A stretch of 55,864 bases of DNA from Lachnospiraceae bacterium (GTDB lineage Bacteria > Bacillota > Clostridia > Lachnospirales > Lachnospiraceae). How positions within the stretch are numbered: the stretch's first letter is position 1; the number at the start of each line of letters is the position of its first letter. The notes below the pieces were generated by a model. It ran no database searches, was not told the DNA's origin, and saw nothing but the letters and a program-made list of their open reading frames with translations. Positions 15,754 through 23,818 of the stretch are shown piece by piece. The stretch spans positions 1-55,864 of the forward strand of contig JAIKWF010000006.1 of the NCBI GenBank assembly GCA_024685005.1. The letters are read 5' to 3'. The translations under genes and the position numbers were made by a program.

Positions 15754-18278
15754 TCATAGACATGAGACTGTTGCGATTATCTTTATTCAATATAAAAAAG
15801 AGTAAGCGCGAGGCGCTGGCCATCGTGTTTCTGACCCTGATCACCACCTTTATGTTCTCGGTGTTTCTGGCAAACGGATCCCGGATCGATCATGCTTTTG
15901 ATGAAAGCATTAAAGCTTCCGGTAGCGTAAATCGTCTGCTTTTGATCGGGGAAGAGAAATATCATGATGAGTTTAAAAAGATCCTGGAAGAGGAATATCA
16001 TCCGGAGCGGCTTTCGGAAAACCGCTACATCTATTGCGCCATGACGGACGTGCTGGACAACCGGGGTGAGCCCATTTCCCATAACCTGCTTTTTGTTACG
16101 AATAAGACAGAGCGGCAGCTGGAGGATTTTGTAAAGACCGAAGCCATGACAGAAGAAGAAATCCTGCAGGTGGAGCATCCCATCTGGCTTCCCGATACAT
16201 TTCGAATCAGCAAAGGGTATGTGGTGGGTGATAGCTTCACCGTTCTGAAAGCAACTGCTTCTTATCCTTTTACCGTTGTTGGTTTTTATGAAAGCGGGCT
16301 GCAGTCTTCCGATGCCTACGGTTTTAAATGCGTGATCTCGGATGAGGATTTTGATCTTTTTTCCATGATCTTTGACTCCGGCAACGCCCACTCTTATACC
16401 GGGTTGGGATTTGACGGCGCTGCGGATTTTTCCCTGGACGATTTTATCGACAGATGTGAAGCGTCCTCATCGGAAAATATCCGGTCCGACTTCTTTGATC
16501 TTTCTTTTGAAAATGAGAAGGCCAATGAGACCGTCTTTCTGTCGCTGTATTTGATGATGACCGTTTTTCTGTCTCTTGTTACCTTTGTGGCATCTCTGTT
16601 TATGATCCGTCACAAGATCAGTAACGATATCGAAGATCAGATGCAGCAGATCGGTGTGCTGGAAGCATTGGGCTACAGATCCCGTGAGATTTCTCTTGCA
16701 TACCTGTATGAGTATATCCTCTCCGGCGGCCTGGGCGCCATCCTCGGCGGAATTCTTGCGCTGGCCATCACACCGGCCCTGGATCAGGGCATTATGATCA
16801 TGCTGGGAAGGACCATGCACGACGCACCGGAATGGATCAGTATCATTCTGGTCATTGTGATCATAACTGTTCTTGTCACGCTCTTTGCACTTTTGAAAGC
16901 ACATACGGTGAAAAAATACCCTCCCGTTGTGGCGTTTCGCCGGGGGATCAATGCCCATCATTTCGGGAAAAATCCCATGCCCCTTACAAAGATGAAAGGC
17001 AGTGTCAATTGCTGGCTGGCGCTGAAGGGATTTCTTTCCGATATCAGGTCCGGCATCGGCGTTGCCGTTTGTATCATTACAGCGGGCACAACGGTTCTGT
17101 TTGCACTGATGATGTTTGTTTTTTTCAAAGACGGTACGAAAAGCCTGGAATACATGATGGGCGCGGATGTGAATATTATCATGGTCAATCTGATGAGTGA
17201 TGTGGATCCTGTAGCCATAAAAGATGAGATCGCTGCGCTCCCGGAGGTTGAAAAAGCCATGGTTACCTATGACATGGAATTCGTATCCGTTAAAGATGCA
17301 GGGGAGCCCGGCCAGATCATGGTGTATGAAGACTTCGGTCTGTCCGATACCCTCCGTCCCTGCTATGGAAAAGTACCGGAGCATGATAACGAAGTGATGA
17401 TCGGCTTCAGCCGGGCACAGAAGCAGAATCTGTCCCTTGGGGATCAGATTACTTTAACCTCCAACGGATTGGAAAAATCCTATATCATTACCGGCATCAT
17501 CAGTTCCATGATGAACAGCGGTACGGTTCTTTATATGACACCGGATGGATATAAACGGATCAGAGCCGACGGCAGAGCGCATACCATCTATGTCTACCCT
17601 GCTGAAGGCGTCAGCCTTGATGATCTGGAGACGGCAGTTTCTTCCCACTTCGGCATGAGTGCCAAAGAGTCCATGGAAGGCGGGGCCGCAGGCGACAGCG
17701 TGGAGGATAAGATCCGCGCGGCAGCACAGGAAAAGATCGCTGTTTTGCTATCCCAATACGGCGTGACGGATGTGGATTATGCCATTCGGATCGGGGATCA
17801 GATGATCAGCGGAAACAGCAGGGATTTTGTGATCAAGGAGATCAATTCCTATCAGGGGATCATTAAATCCCAGATGGCACCTATTGCGGAGGTAACGAAA
17901 AAGTATACTCTGATCGCGGCAATTTTGATCTCACTTGTGATCGGCGTGATCCTGGCTATCCTTTCATCCTCCAACGTACGAAGACTCCGCCACAGCCTTG
18001 GCATTATGAAAAGTCTGGGCTATTCATCCCGGGATCTTATGACGCAGATGGCTCTGAAGTTTTTGCCCGTCACCCTGTTTTCCGTCCTGCTGGCGTCGAT
18101 CTGTGTCGTGCTTTTAAACAGTTTCTTCTGGCGGGCGATTTTTGGGGTGATAGCAAACGCTAACCCTTTCGTGATCCTTATGGGAGATGTGGGGCTGATC
18201 CTCTTTTGCTACGCCGTTACCTACTTTAGTGCCGGCAGGATCAAAAAGATCTCTGTTACAGAACTGATGACCGAATGA
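15747..18278 (+). CDS. FtsX/MacB-type ABC permease
   Basis: An intact 843-residue permease with the arrangement TM1, large extracellular domain (about 40-255), TM2-4, a second repeat start near 430 (TM5), second extracellular domain (about 465-700), and TM6-8 at the C-terminus, followed by the cytosolic 'KKISVTELMTE'. Both 'QIGVLEALGYRSREI' and 'LGIMKSLGYSSRDLM' loops that contact the ATPase are present. The start overlaps the ATPase gene by seven bases; an in-frame ATG at 15762 is an alternative. Comparison with this protein shows what is missing from the broken gene at 6979. Substrate unknown; peptide or antibiotic resistance is the usual role near such two-component systems. Confidence 0.93.
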   Translation: MVIIDMRLLRLSLFNIKKSKREALAIVFLTLITTFMFSVFLANGSRIDHAFDESIKASGSVNRLLLIGEEKYHDEFKKILEEEYHPERLSENRYIYCAMTDVLDNRGEPISHNLLFVTNKTERQLEDFVKTEAMTEEEILQVEHPIWLPDTFRISKGYVVGDSFTVLKATASYPFTVVGFYESGLQSSDAYGFKCVISDEDFDLFSMIFDSGNAHSYTGLGFDGAADFSLDDFIDRCEASSSENIRSDFFDLSFENEKANETVFLSLYLMMTVFLSLVTFVASLFMIRHKISNDIEDQMQQIGVLEALGYRSREISLAYLYEYILSGGLGAILGGILALAITPALDQGIMIMLGRTMHDAPEWISIILVIVIITVLVTLFALLKAHTVKKYPPVVAFRRGINAHHFGKNPMPLTKMKGSVNCWLALKGFLSDIRSGIGVAVCIITAGTTVLFALMMFVFFKDGTKSLEYMMGADVNIIMVNLMSDVDPVAIKDEIAALPEVEKAMVTYDMEFVSVKDAGEPGQIMVYEDFGLSDTLRPCYGKVPEHDNEVMIGFSRAQKQNLSLGDQITLTSNGLEKSYIITGIISSMMNSGTVLYMTPDGYKRIRADGRAHTIYVYPAEGVSLDDLETAVSSHFGMSAKESMEGGAAGDSVEDKIRAAAQEKIAVLLSQYGVTDVDYAIRIGDQMISGNSRDFVIKEINSYQGIIKSQMAPIAEVTKKYTLIAAILISLVIGVILAILSSSNVRRLRHSLGIMKSLGYSSRDLMTQMALKFLPVTLFSVLLASICVVLLNSFFWRAIFGVIANANPFVILMGDVGLILFCYAVTYFSAGRIKKISVTELMTE

Positions 18279-18307
18279 AAAAAGCCGGATTCCGGCGGGA
18301 GAATTAA

Positions 18308-20269
18308 ATGAAAAATAAAGGAATGCGAAAAGTGATGATCTCCATGGCAGTATGTACGCTTCTTTCTGCCACTTATGGGGGAAAGATCGTAAATGCAAAA
18401 AGCCCTGCTTCTGAAGACGGATATGTCTACTGCGTTGCTTCCGTCAGCAAGGTCTATGTGACGGCAGCCGTTATGCGTCTTGCGGATGAGGGACGGCTGG
18501 ACATTGATGCACCGGTGACGTATTACATCCCGGATTTTGCCATGGCGGATGAGCGGTATAAACAGATCACGGTCCGTATGCTGATGAACCATACCTCGGG
18601 GATCATGGGCTCCACCCAGCCGGGCATGTTCCAATACAATGATAACGATCCCGTCCATTACGATTCCCTACTGCCTGTGCTTTCCGGGCAGAGATTGAAG
18701 GCGGATCCGGGAGAATATGCAGCGTATTGCAATGACGGTTTCGATCTGCTGGAGCGGATCGTTGAAAATGTAAGCGGCATGTCTTATTCGGATTATGTGG
18801 CAAAGTATCTGGCAGAGCCCACAAAGGGAACAAATACCGGAACCGGACTAAGCTTTTGCGATCGGGAAGATCTGGTGCCGGCCTACCTGCCGGATCATCG
18901 TCATTACGAGAACGGCATTACCATGGCTCTTGGCGCCGGCGGCATCTTTTCCACGGCAAAGGATGTGGTAAATTTCGGCTCCGCATTTTTTAAAGGAGAG
19001 ACATCCCTGCTGTCAGAATCTGCCAAAGAGAAAATGAGCACCCGCTGGGATGGGGGAAAGGATCCCTATGCGGACGAATGCGGCCTTGGCTGGGACATGG
19101 TCTCTCTTCCGAAATATGACAAAGCGAATGTAAAGGTCCTGGGCAAAGGAGGGGATGCGGAACTGAATCATGCATTTTTGATGGTGGCACCGGATGAGCA
19201 GATCAGTATTTCCGTTTTGTCAAACGGCGGAAGCAGTACGTACAACGGCATTGTGGCACAGGCCCTTTTGGATGTGGCGCTTAAAGAGCAGGGGATCACT
19301 GTATCCGATGAGGATGGGCCGGAGTATCAGACAGCCGGCGAAATTCCGGAGGAATATGATGCGTTTGCGGGGATGTATTCATCTCAGGACGGAGCCGGTG
19401 GTGCTGCCGTTATAAATATTTCGTTCCCGGATCACAAATACGTGCATACGGAACAGATCGGACTGACGAAAACCACGGTTACAGATTATGTATATACCAC
19501 GGAAGGTACCTTTGCGGAGCTGGCATTTCCCTATGAGGACGGCGGTAAGATCGCCGGGAATCCCACCGTCATCTCCTTTCAGAAGAATAATGGCCATCTT
19601 TACTTTACGGCGCAGACAGCATCCGTGGCACCGGGGCTGGGGAAACAGGACAGAAAGATGTATGCCGGTGAAAAAATGGAAGAAAACCCCGTCAGCAAGG
19701 AAGTGATGCAGGCCTGGAAAAACATCAGCGATCAGGATTTTCTATTGTGCAATGAAATTGCCTCCTCCGTAGCCTATGACAGATCCATCGGCCGGATCTA
19801 TGAAAATGATGCGCTTCCCGGTTATCTCTTTTTATTCACAAACTGGGGAACAAGGCTTGTAAAAATTGCCGATGAAACCCATGCATATGCTTTTTCCACC
19901 ATACCTTCAAGCGCCAACCGTGATCTTCTGGATGTTACCATAGAGCAGGAAGAAAATGGCAGGTACATGAACCTGAGCACCGGACTGTCCTATGTGCTGG
20001 CCGCAGATCTTCCCGTGCTTACGCAGAAAGAGAAGGAGATCGATCTGAAAAGAGGACAGGCCCGCTGGTACCGGATCGATGAGACCATGGCAAATCAGCC
20101 CCTGATGCTGGAAGAGAGGCCGGAAGAAAGTGCGGTATACGTATATAATAAATACGGGGAAGTGGTCTATACCACCCATGATCTGGATGCAACAAGTGAC
20201 CTTCCCATGCCCAGCGGCGGCTATATTGTCTTCCTTGGAGAAACAGGAGAAAAAGTTACCTTGCGCTAA
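18308..20269 (+). CDS. secreted serine beta-lactamase-fold protein, shortened N-terminal domain
   Basis: A 653-residue exported protein with a signal peptide (about 1-30). A class C/PBP4*-like serine hydrolase domain follows, with S45-V-S-K48 (nucleophile and general base), Y140-C-N142, and a 'GKGGDAELNHAFLM' segment where the third motif is expected. In relatives about 60 residues (the first strands) lie before the SxxK; here it comes 15 residues after the signal peptide, so the N-terminal part of the domain is missing or replaced. A C-terminal region of about 300 residues is beta-rich and unassigned. It follows the ABC permease by 29 bases and is likely co-expressed. It may be an esterase or peptidase against the compound the transporter handles; activity is uncertain. 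Confidence 0.8.
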   Translation: MKNKGMRKVMISMAVCTLLSATYGGKIVNAKSPASEDGYVYCVASVSKVYVTAAVMRLADEGRLDIDAPVTYYIPDFAMADERYKQITVRMLMNHTSGIMGSTQPGMFQYNDNDPVHYDSLLPVLSGQRLKADPGEYAAYCNDGFDLLERIVENVSGMSYSDYVAKYLAEPTKGTNTGTGLSFCDREDLVPAYLPDHRHYENGITMALGAGGIFSTAKDVVNFGSAFFKGETSLLSESAKEKMSTRWDGGKDPYADECGLGWDMVSLPKYDKANVKVLGKGGDAELNHAFLMVAPDEQISISVLSNGGSSTYNGIVAQALLDVALKEQGITVSDEDGPEYQTAGEIPEEYDAFAGMYSSQDGAGGAAVINISFPDHKYVHTEQIGLTKTTVTDYVYTTEGTFAELAFPYEDGGKIAGNPTVISFQKNNGHLYFTAQTASVAPGLGKQDRKMYAGEKMEENPVSKEVMQAWKNISDQDFLLCNEIASSVAYDRSIGRIYENDALPGYLFLFTNWGTRLVKIADETHAYAFSTIPSSANRDLLDVTIEQEENGRYMNLSTGLSYVLAADLPVLTQKEKEIDLKRGQARWYRIDETMANQPLMLEERPEESAVYVYNKYGEVVYTTHDLDATSDLPMPSGGYIVFLGETGEKVTLR

Positions 20270-20337
20270 CTTTTTCCGCGATGCAGGTATAGATTGTCAG
20301 ATCCTCCTTTTGAAAATGAAAACAGAAAAATGTAAAC

Positions 20338-20374
20338 ATGAGCCCTTGACCACGGAATGAGGGCTCATTATAAT
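20338..20374 (+). promoter_or_regulatory. promoter with overlapping inverted repeat
   Basis: TTGACC (20346), a 17-base spacer and TATAAT (20369) make a near-consensus promoter for the EAL gene. ATGAGCCCT (20338-20346) and AGGGCTCAT (20360-20368) form a perfect 9-base inverted repeat that covers the -35 edge and fills the spacer up to the -10 box, so a bound repressor would block polymerase. It could also act as a weak terminator of the upstream gene. Confidence 0.6.
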
Positions 20375-20434
20375 GTTTGAAGATGAAGATGTCGGGAAAC
20401 GAACGCACTACCCAATAAAGGATTTGACACAAAG

Positions 20435-21142
20435 ATGATTTATTACGACCATTTACCTTTGGATAAAGAAATACTGAAGGCTCTGGGAGAGCTATCCATC
20501 AATTATGTGTTTCAGCCCATCTTTTTGCCGGACGGGAAAACGGTGTATGCCTGGGAGGCGCTGATGCGCCCTACGGATAAGACGGTGCTGGAACTGATCG
20601 ATGAATACATGCAAACCGACCGGCTGCACGTGCTGGAGGTGGCGACGCTGTTCGGCGCCATGCAGGCATTCTTTTTAAGAGGCTATACGGAAAAGATTTC
20701 GGTCAATTCTTTCCCCTCGGACTGTCTGAGTCAGGAAGAAGCAGATGTCTTTTGGGAGTACTATGGTGACAGTATTCGGGGACGCATGATCATAGAAAAT
20801 CTGGAATACCCGTATTTTTCCTATGAACACTGGCTGGAAAAATGCAGATCCGTGAAGTATATGGGTAATCTTTTGTCGGTGGATGATTTCGGCACCGGGA
20901 TCAACAACATGGAACGGGTGGAGATCATGAAGCCCCACATCGTTAAGCTGGACAGAGAGCTGATCTGCGGGATCCATCAGAACCCGGAGAAACAGGAAAA
21001 TGTGCAGCAGCTGATATTGAAATTTCACGGAATGGGCATTTTGGTAGTGGCCGAAGGAGTGGAAGAAAAAGAAGAGTTTGATCTTCTGGTAGGTATGGGT
21101 ATTGACCTGTTTCAGGGATACTACCTGGCCCGCCCGTCATAA
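20435..21142 (+). CDS. single-domain EAL protein (c-di-GMP phosphodiesterase)
   Basis: A 235-residue cytosolic protein that consists only of an EAL domain. Key positions are kept: 'WEALMRP' for EAL, 'SVNSFPSD' for the Asn, 'SVDDFGTGINN' for the two metal-binding Asp, 'IVKLDRE' for the Lys and 'VVAEGVEEKEEF' for the catalytic-loop Glu; 'QGYYLARP' closes it. It lacks a sensor domain, so control is likely at transcription, which fits the operator-like promoter 60 bases upstream. The ribosome site is weak (AAAGGA about 11 bases from ATG). A CPBP protease gene follows after 35 bases. Confidence 0.88.
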   Translation: MIYYDHLPLDKEILKALGELSINYVFQPIFLPDGKTVYAWEALMRPTDKTVLELIDEYMQTDRLHVLEVATLFGAMQAFFLRGYTEKISVNSFPSDCLSQEEADVFWEYYGDSIRGRMIIENLEYPYFSYEHWLEKCRSVKYMGNLLSVDDFGTGINNMERVEIMKPHIVKLDRELICGIHQNPEKQENVQQLILKFHGMGILVVAEGVEEKEEFDLLVGMGIDLFQGYYLARPS

Positions 21143-21177
21143 GAAACAGATTCATCAATACAGAGGTGACAGAATAA

Positions 21178-22050
21178 ATGGAAACAGAAGCAAAAGTGCA
21201 ATGGTGGAAGGTGCCTGCGGCATTTTTGATCACCTTGCTTATTGTTGTATTAGCCCAGTTTCTGGCCCAGTTTCCCCAGGCTGCGGCGGATGTTTTGGGA
21301 CTACCGGCGCCGGTGGGTATCGCGGCAGCGGCCATCGCATATATCGTTTTAGCGTATCTGGGTGTCAAAGTTGTAATGGAAAAGCTTTTTAAGGTGCCCT
21401 TACATCATATCCGGCTTCACAAGCCTGCCATCAAGCCTGTATCGGTTGTGATAGCGGTGGCATTGCCCGCTGCAGTGATTCTGACCTACATGATGCTGCC
21501 GGGAGAGTGGACGAAGGCTTCCATGTCTGTTTCCGATCAGGTAACGCTGGTAGTGACCGCTATTCTGTTTCAGAGCATCGCTGCCGGTATTGTGGAGGAG
21601 ATGGTCTTTCGGGGCGTGATGTTCGGTCTGCTTGAAAAAAAGATTCCCATGGCAGTTGCTGCCATTATTCCTTCCGTGCTCTTTGGGGCAGTGCATTATT
21701 CCAATGGTATGAGCCTTGCGGGTTTTCTGCAGCTCTTGGCTGCGGGAACGCTAGTGGGCGTCATGTTCTCCGTGATCTGCTATTACAGCGAAAACTTCTG
21801 GAACAATGCCCTGGTACATGCATGCTGGAACGCCACAACCTTCGGGGTTATGCATATAGACAGCAAGCCCGGAGATATGGCCATCTATACTTATGTGCTG
21901 CATTCTGACTCCGAACTGATCACCGGAGGGGATTTCGGTATAGAAGCTTCCGTGATCTCCATTGCGGCATATGCGCTGGTCATTCTGTTTTTTGCGGTAT
22001 TGATCCGGCGAAAAAATAAGGCGGGCACGGCAAGCCCGGCGGAAAAGTAA
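21178..22050 (+). CDS. CPBP-family intramembrane metalloprotease
   Basis: A 290-residue membrane protein with about eight helices. The CPBP (Abi/Rce1) motifs are present within helices: 'AAGIVEEMVFRGVMFG' (Glu-Glu...Arg), 'LFGAVHYSNG' (His) and 'WNNALVHACWNATTF' (His, Asn), which together form the metal-dependent active site. Such proteases process prenylated or bacteriocin-type peptides or give self-immunity; in this context the substrate is unknown. GAGGTGA precedes the ATG. It shares a transcript with the EAL gene and is closed by the terminator at 22043. Confidence 0.9.
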   Translation: METEAKVQWWKVPAAFLITLLIVVLAQFLAQFPQAAADVLGLPAPVGIAAAAIAYIVLAYLGVKVVMEKLFKVPLHHIRLHKPAIKPVSVVIAVALPAAVILTYMMLPGEWTKASMSVSDQVTLVVTAILFQSIAAGIVEEMVFRGVMFGLLEKKIPMAVAAIIPSVLFGAVHYSNGMSLAGFLQLLAAGTLVGVMFSVICYYSENFWNNALVHACWNATTFGVMHIDSKPGDMAIYTYVLHSDSELITGGDFGIEASVISIAAYALVILFFAVLIRRKNKAGTASPAEK

Positions 22051-22069
22051 GCGAGAGCTTACTTTTTTT
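22043..22069 (+). terminator. Rho-independent terminator of the EAL-CPBP transcript
   Basis: AAAAGTAAGC and GCTTACTTTT pair perfectly around GAGA, followed by more T. The stop codon of the protease gene is inside the 5' arm. Confidence 0.9.
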
Positions 22070-22078
22070 ATAAAAATG

Positions 22079-22107
22079 TTGACTTGTGAAGAATTGAACG
22101 GTATAGT
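22079..22107 (+). promoter_or_regulatory. promoter of the cysteine-rich miniprotein
   Basis: TTGACT (22079-22084), 17-base spacer, TATAGT (22102-22107). Ten of twelve consensus positions match. It starts ten bases after the previous terminator and 98 bases before ATG 22177. Confidence 0.75.
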
Positions 22108-22176
22108 CAAATAAAGGGGATAATCTTTGCGATAACAATCAGACTTTTATCTCATTACGATTACGGTGGAGGTTTT

Positions 22177-22356
22177 ATGGGTCTTAATGATTGGATGAAA
22201 ACAAAGATTAACAACATGAAGAAGAACAAACAATGTTCTGACTGCGCCATGGACCCCGATACTTGCGGATGCACCGACGCCGATAAGGATGAAAACGGCA
22301 TGTGCAAATGCTTTATGAGCAAATGGGGATACGGCGGCGGAGAAGGCGGCTATTAA
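22177..22356 (+). CDS. 59-residue cysteine-rich miniprotein
   Basis: A short gene with its own promoter, a GGTGGAGG ribosome site 5 bases before the ATG, and its own terminator. The protein has a basic amphipathic N-terminus ('LNDWMKTKINNMKKNKQ'), then three paired cysteines: C20-S-D-C23, C30-G-C32 and C43-K-C45, in an acidic, Asp-rich background, and a glycine-rich tail 'GYGGGEGGY'. There is no signal peptide, so it should stay in the cytosol, where six reduced cysteines could bind zinc, iron or an Fe-S cluster. I do not recognise the family. The dedicated regulatory signals make it very likely to be a real gene. Confidence 0.8.
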   Translation: MGLNDWMKTKINNMKKNKQCSDCAMDPDTCGCTDADKDENGMCKCFMSKWGYGGGEGGY

Positions 22357-22397
22357 TCTGCCGGGCCCTCACCGAATACAGGGATTTTTTGCGCTGC

Positions 22398-22424
22398 AGC
22401 ATCGGTTTTGCCGATGCTTTTTTT
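22398..22424 (+). terminator. Rho-independent terminator of the miniprotein gene
   Basis: AGCATCGG (22398-22405) and CCGATGCT (22411-22418) pair perfectly, followed by T7. Confidence 0.92.
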
Positions 22425-22457
22425 ATATAAGTTTTCAGTGTAACCGGCAGGTGAATA

Positions 22458-22575
22458 TGCTATGATATAGAAGATGTGTCAGCTGATGATACGGCGCAGG
22501 GAACTTGCGGCGGTGGCCTGTGGACGGATTCTGATCCGCCGGGGTAAAGGGCCGCAGGAGAAAAGGAGGATTCAG
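22458..22575 (+). other. extended -10 promoter and GC-rich structured leader
   Basis: TGC-TATGAT (22458-22466) is an extended -10. The roughly 100-base leader that would follow is GC-rich with several short stems (GCAGG/CTTGC around 22497; GACGGAT/ATCCGCC around 22527-22545; GGCC/GGCC further out) before the ribosome site at 22562. I could not match it to a known riboswitch class. It may be a structured leader or only the decayed upstream part of the flavoredoxin-like remnant. Confidence 0.3.
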
Positions 22576-22680
22576 ATGGAATTTACATGTGATGTTTTCA
22601 GCCAGCTTGATCAAAAGTGGGCGCTTCTTACGGCAGGACATGATATGTATATCGGGGAAGTAGTGCGGATCATTGAATGA
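22576..22680 (+). pseudogene. flavin reductase (flavoredoxin)-like remnant, 34 codons
   Basis: ATG 22576 has AAAGGAGG 6 bases upstream and opens a 34-residue frame. Its first part, 'FSQLDQKWALLTAG', resembles the conserved N-terminus of flavoredoxin-like flavin reductases (normally about 170 residues), and its end, 'MYIGEVVRIIE', resembles a strand near their C-terminus. The central FMN-binding part is absent, which suggests an in-frame internal deletion. The ORF ends 10 bases before hydE and may survive because its ribosome site helps translate hydE. The family match is from memory of motifs, so moderate confidence. Confidence 0.45.
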
Positions 22681-22690
22681 GGAGAAAGGT

Positions 22691-23782
22691 ATGAAGCCGG
22701 AAGATCCGCGGTCGGAGAAGCTGACCTGTAAACTCATCGATAAACTGGAAAAGGAGCATGATCTGACAGAGAAAGAAATGTCGGCGCTGCTCCTTGATAA
22801 AGACCCGGAAACAGACCGGTATCTGGCCCGGAAGGCCCTGGAAGTCAGGGACCGGATCTATGGAAGATGTGTCTATTTGCGGGGGCTTATCGAGTTTACG
22901 AATTATTGCAAAAATAACTGCTACTACTGCGGAATCCGAAGGGATAACGGCAATGCCCAGCGGTATCGTCTGGAAAAGGAAGAGATCCTCGATTGCTGCA
23001 GACAGGGATATGCCCTTGGGTTTCGCACCTTTGTGCTGCAGGGCGGTGAGGATCCGTATTTTACAGATGACCGGATCGTATCCATCGTAAGCGGGATCAA
23101 AGAATGCTTTCCGGACGTAGCGGTGACGCTGTCTGTGGGAGAGAGAAAAAAGGAAAGCTATCAAAGGTTTTTTGATGCGGGAGCGGACCGGTATCTTTTG
23201 CGGCATGAGACTGCGGATCCGGACCACTACAGATTTCTCCATCCGGAGGAAATGGATTTTGACCACAGGATCCGGTGCCTGGAGGATCTTCGCAGTATCG
23301 GATATCAGGTGGGCTGCGGCATGATGGTGGGTTCTCCCGGACAAAAGACGGAGCACCTGCTCCGTGACCTTCGACTGATTCAAAGCTTTCGGCCTCATAT
23401 GGTGGGAATCGGACCTTTTATCCCCCATAAAGATACAATGTATGCAGGGCAGGAGCCGGGTTCGGTTGCCCTTACCCTGCGGCTTTTGTCCATCATCAGA
23501 TTGATGCTTCCGGAGGTGCTGCTTCCGGCTACTACGGCTCTTGGAACCCTGGATCCCCGGGGCAGGGAGAAAGGTTTGATGGCAGGAGCAAATGTGTTGA
23601 TGCCGAATCTGTCTCCGTCGGAAGTGCGGGGGAAATATCTGCTGTATGACAACAAGATCTGCACGGGAGATGAGGCGGCGGAGTGCGTCAGGTGCCTGAG
23701 TTTTCGAGTAGAGAAGGCGGGCTGCAAAGTTGTGGTAAGCAGGGGAGACCATAAACGCTTTCAAAATGAGAGCGATGAATAA
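22691..23782 (+). CDS. hydE: HydE, [FeFe]-hydrogenase maturation radical SAM enzyme
   Basis: A 363-residue radical SAM protein of the BioB/HydE group. The [4Fe-4S] cluster motif C73-x3-C77-x2-C80 lies in 'NYCKNNCYYCGIRRDN', after a helical N-terminus; 'FVLQGGEDPYFTDD' and 'GCGMMVGSPGQ' are typical of HydE. With HydF and HydG it builds the di-iron subcluster of [FeFe] hydrogenases, working in the cytosol. ATG 22691 with GGAGAAAGG just upstream is preferred over TTG 22673. Neither hydF, hydG nor a hydrogenase gene is in the window, which is common in clostridia where the maturation genes are scattered. It follows a flavoredoxin-like remnant and precedes an esterase gene by 36 bases. Confidence 0.9.
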   Translation: MKPEDPRSEKLTCKLIDKLEKEHDLTEKEMSALLLDKDPETDRYLARKALEVRDRIYGRCVYLRGLIEFTNYCKNNCYYCGIRRDNGNAQRYRLEKEEILDCCRQGYALGFRTFVLQGGEDPYFTDDRIVSIVSGIKECFPDVAVTLSVGERKKESYQRFFDAGADRYLLRHETADPDHYRFLHPEEMDFDHRIRCLEDLRSIGYQVGCGMMVGSPGQKTEHLLRDLRLIQSFRPHMVGIGPFIPHKDTMYAGQEPGSVALTLRLLSIIRLMLPEVLLPATTALGTLDPRGREKGLMAGANVLMPNLSPSEVRGKYLLYDNKICTGDEAAECVRCLSFRVEKAGCKVVVSRGDHKRFQNESDE

Positions 23783-23818
23783 GGGATATTTATGAAGCAC
23801 AAAAAGGAGGTTACAAAC

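Noticed and set aside
22473-22575. known riboswitch (FMN, cobalamin, TPP, THF)
   Set aside because: Stems are present but none of the conserved core sequences of these classes could be matched by eye.
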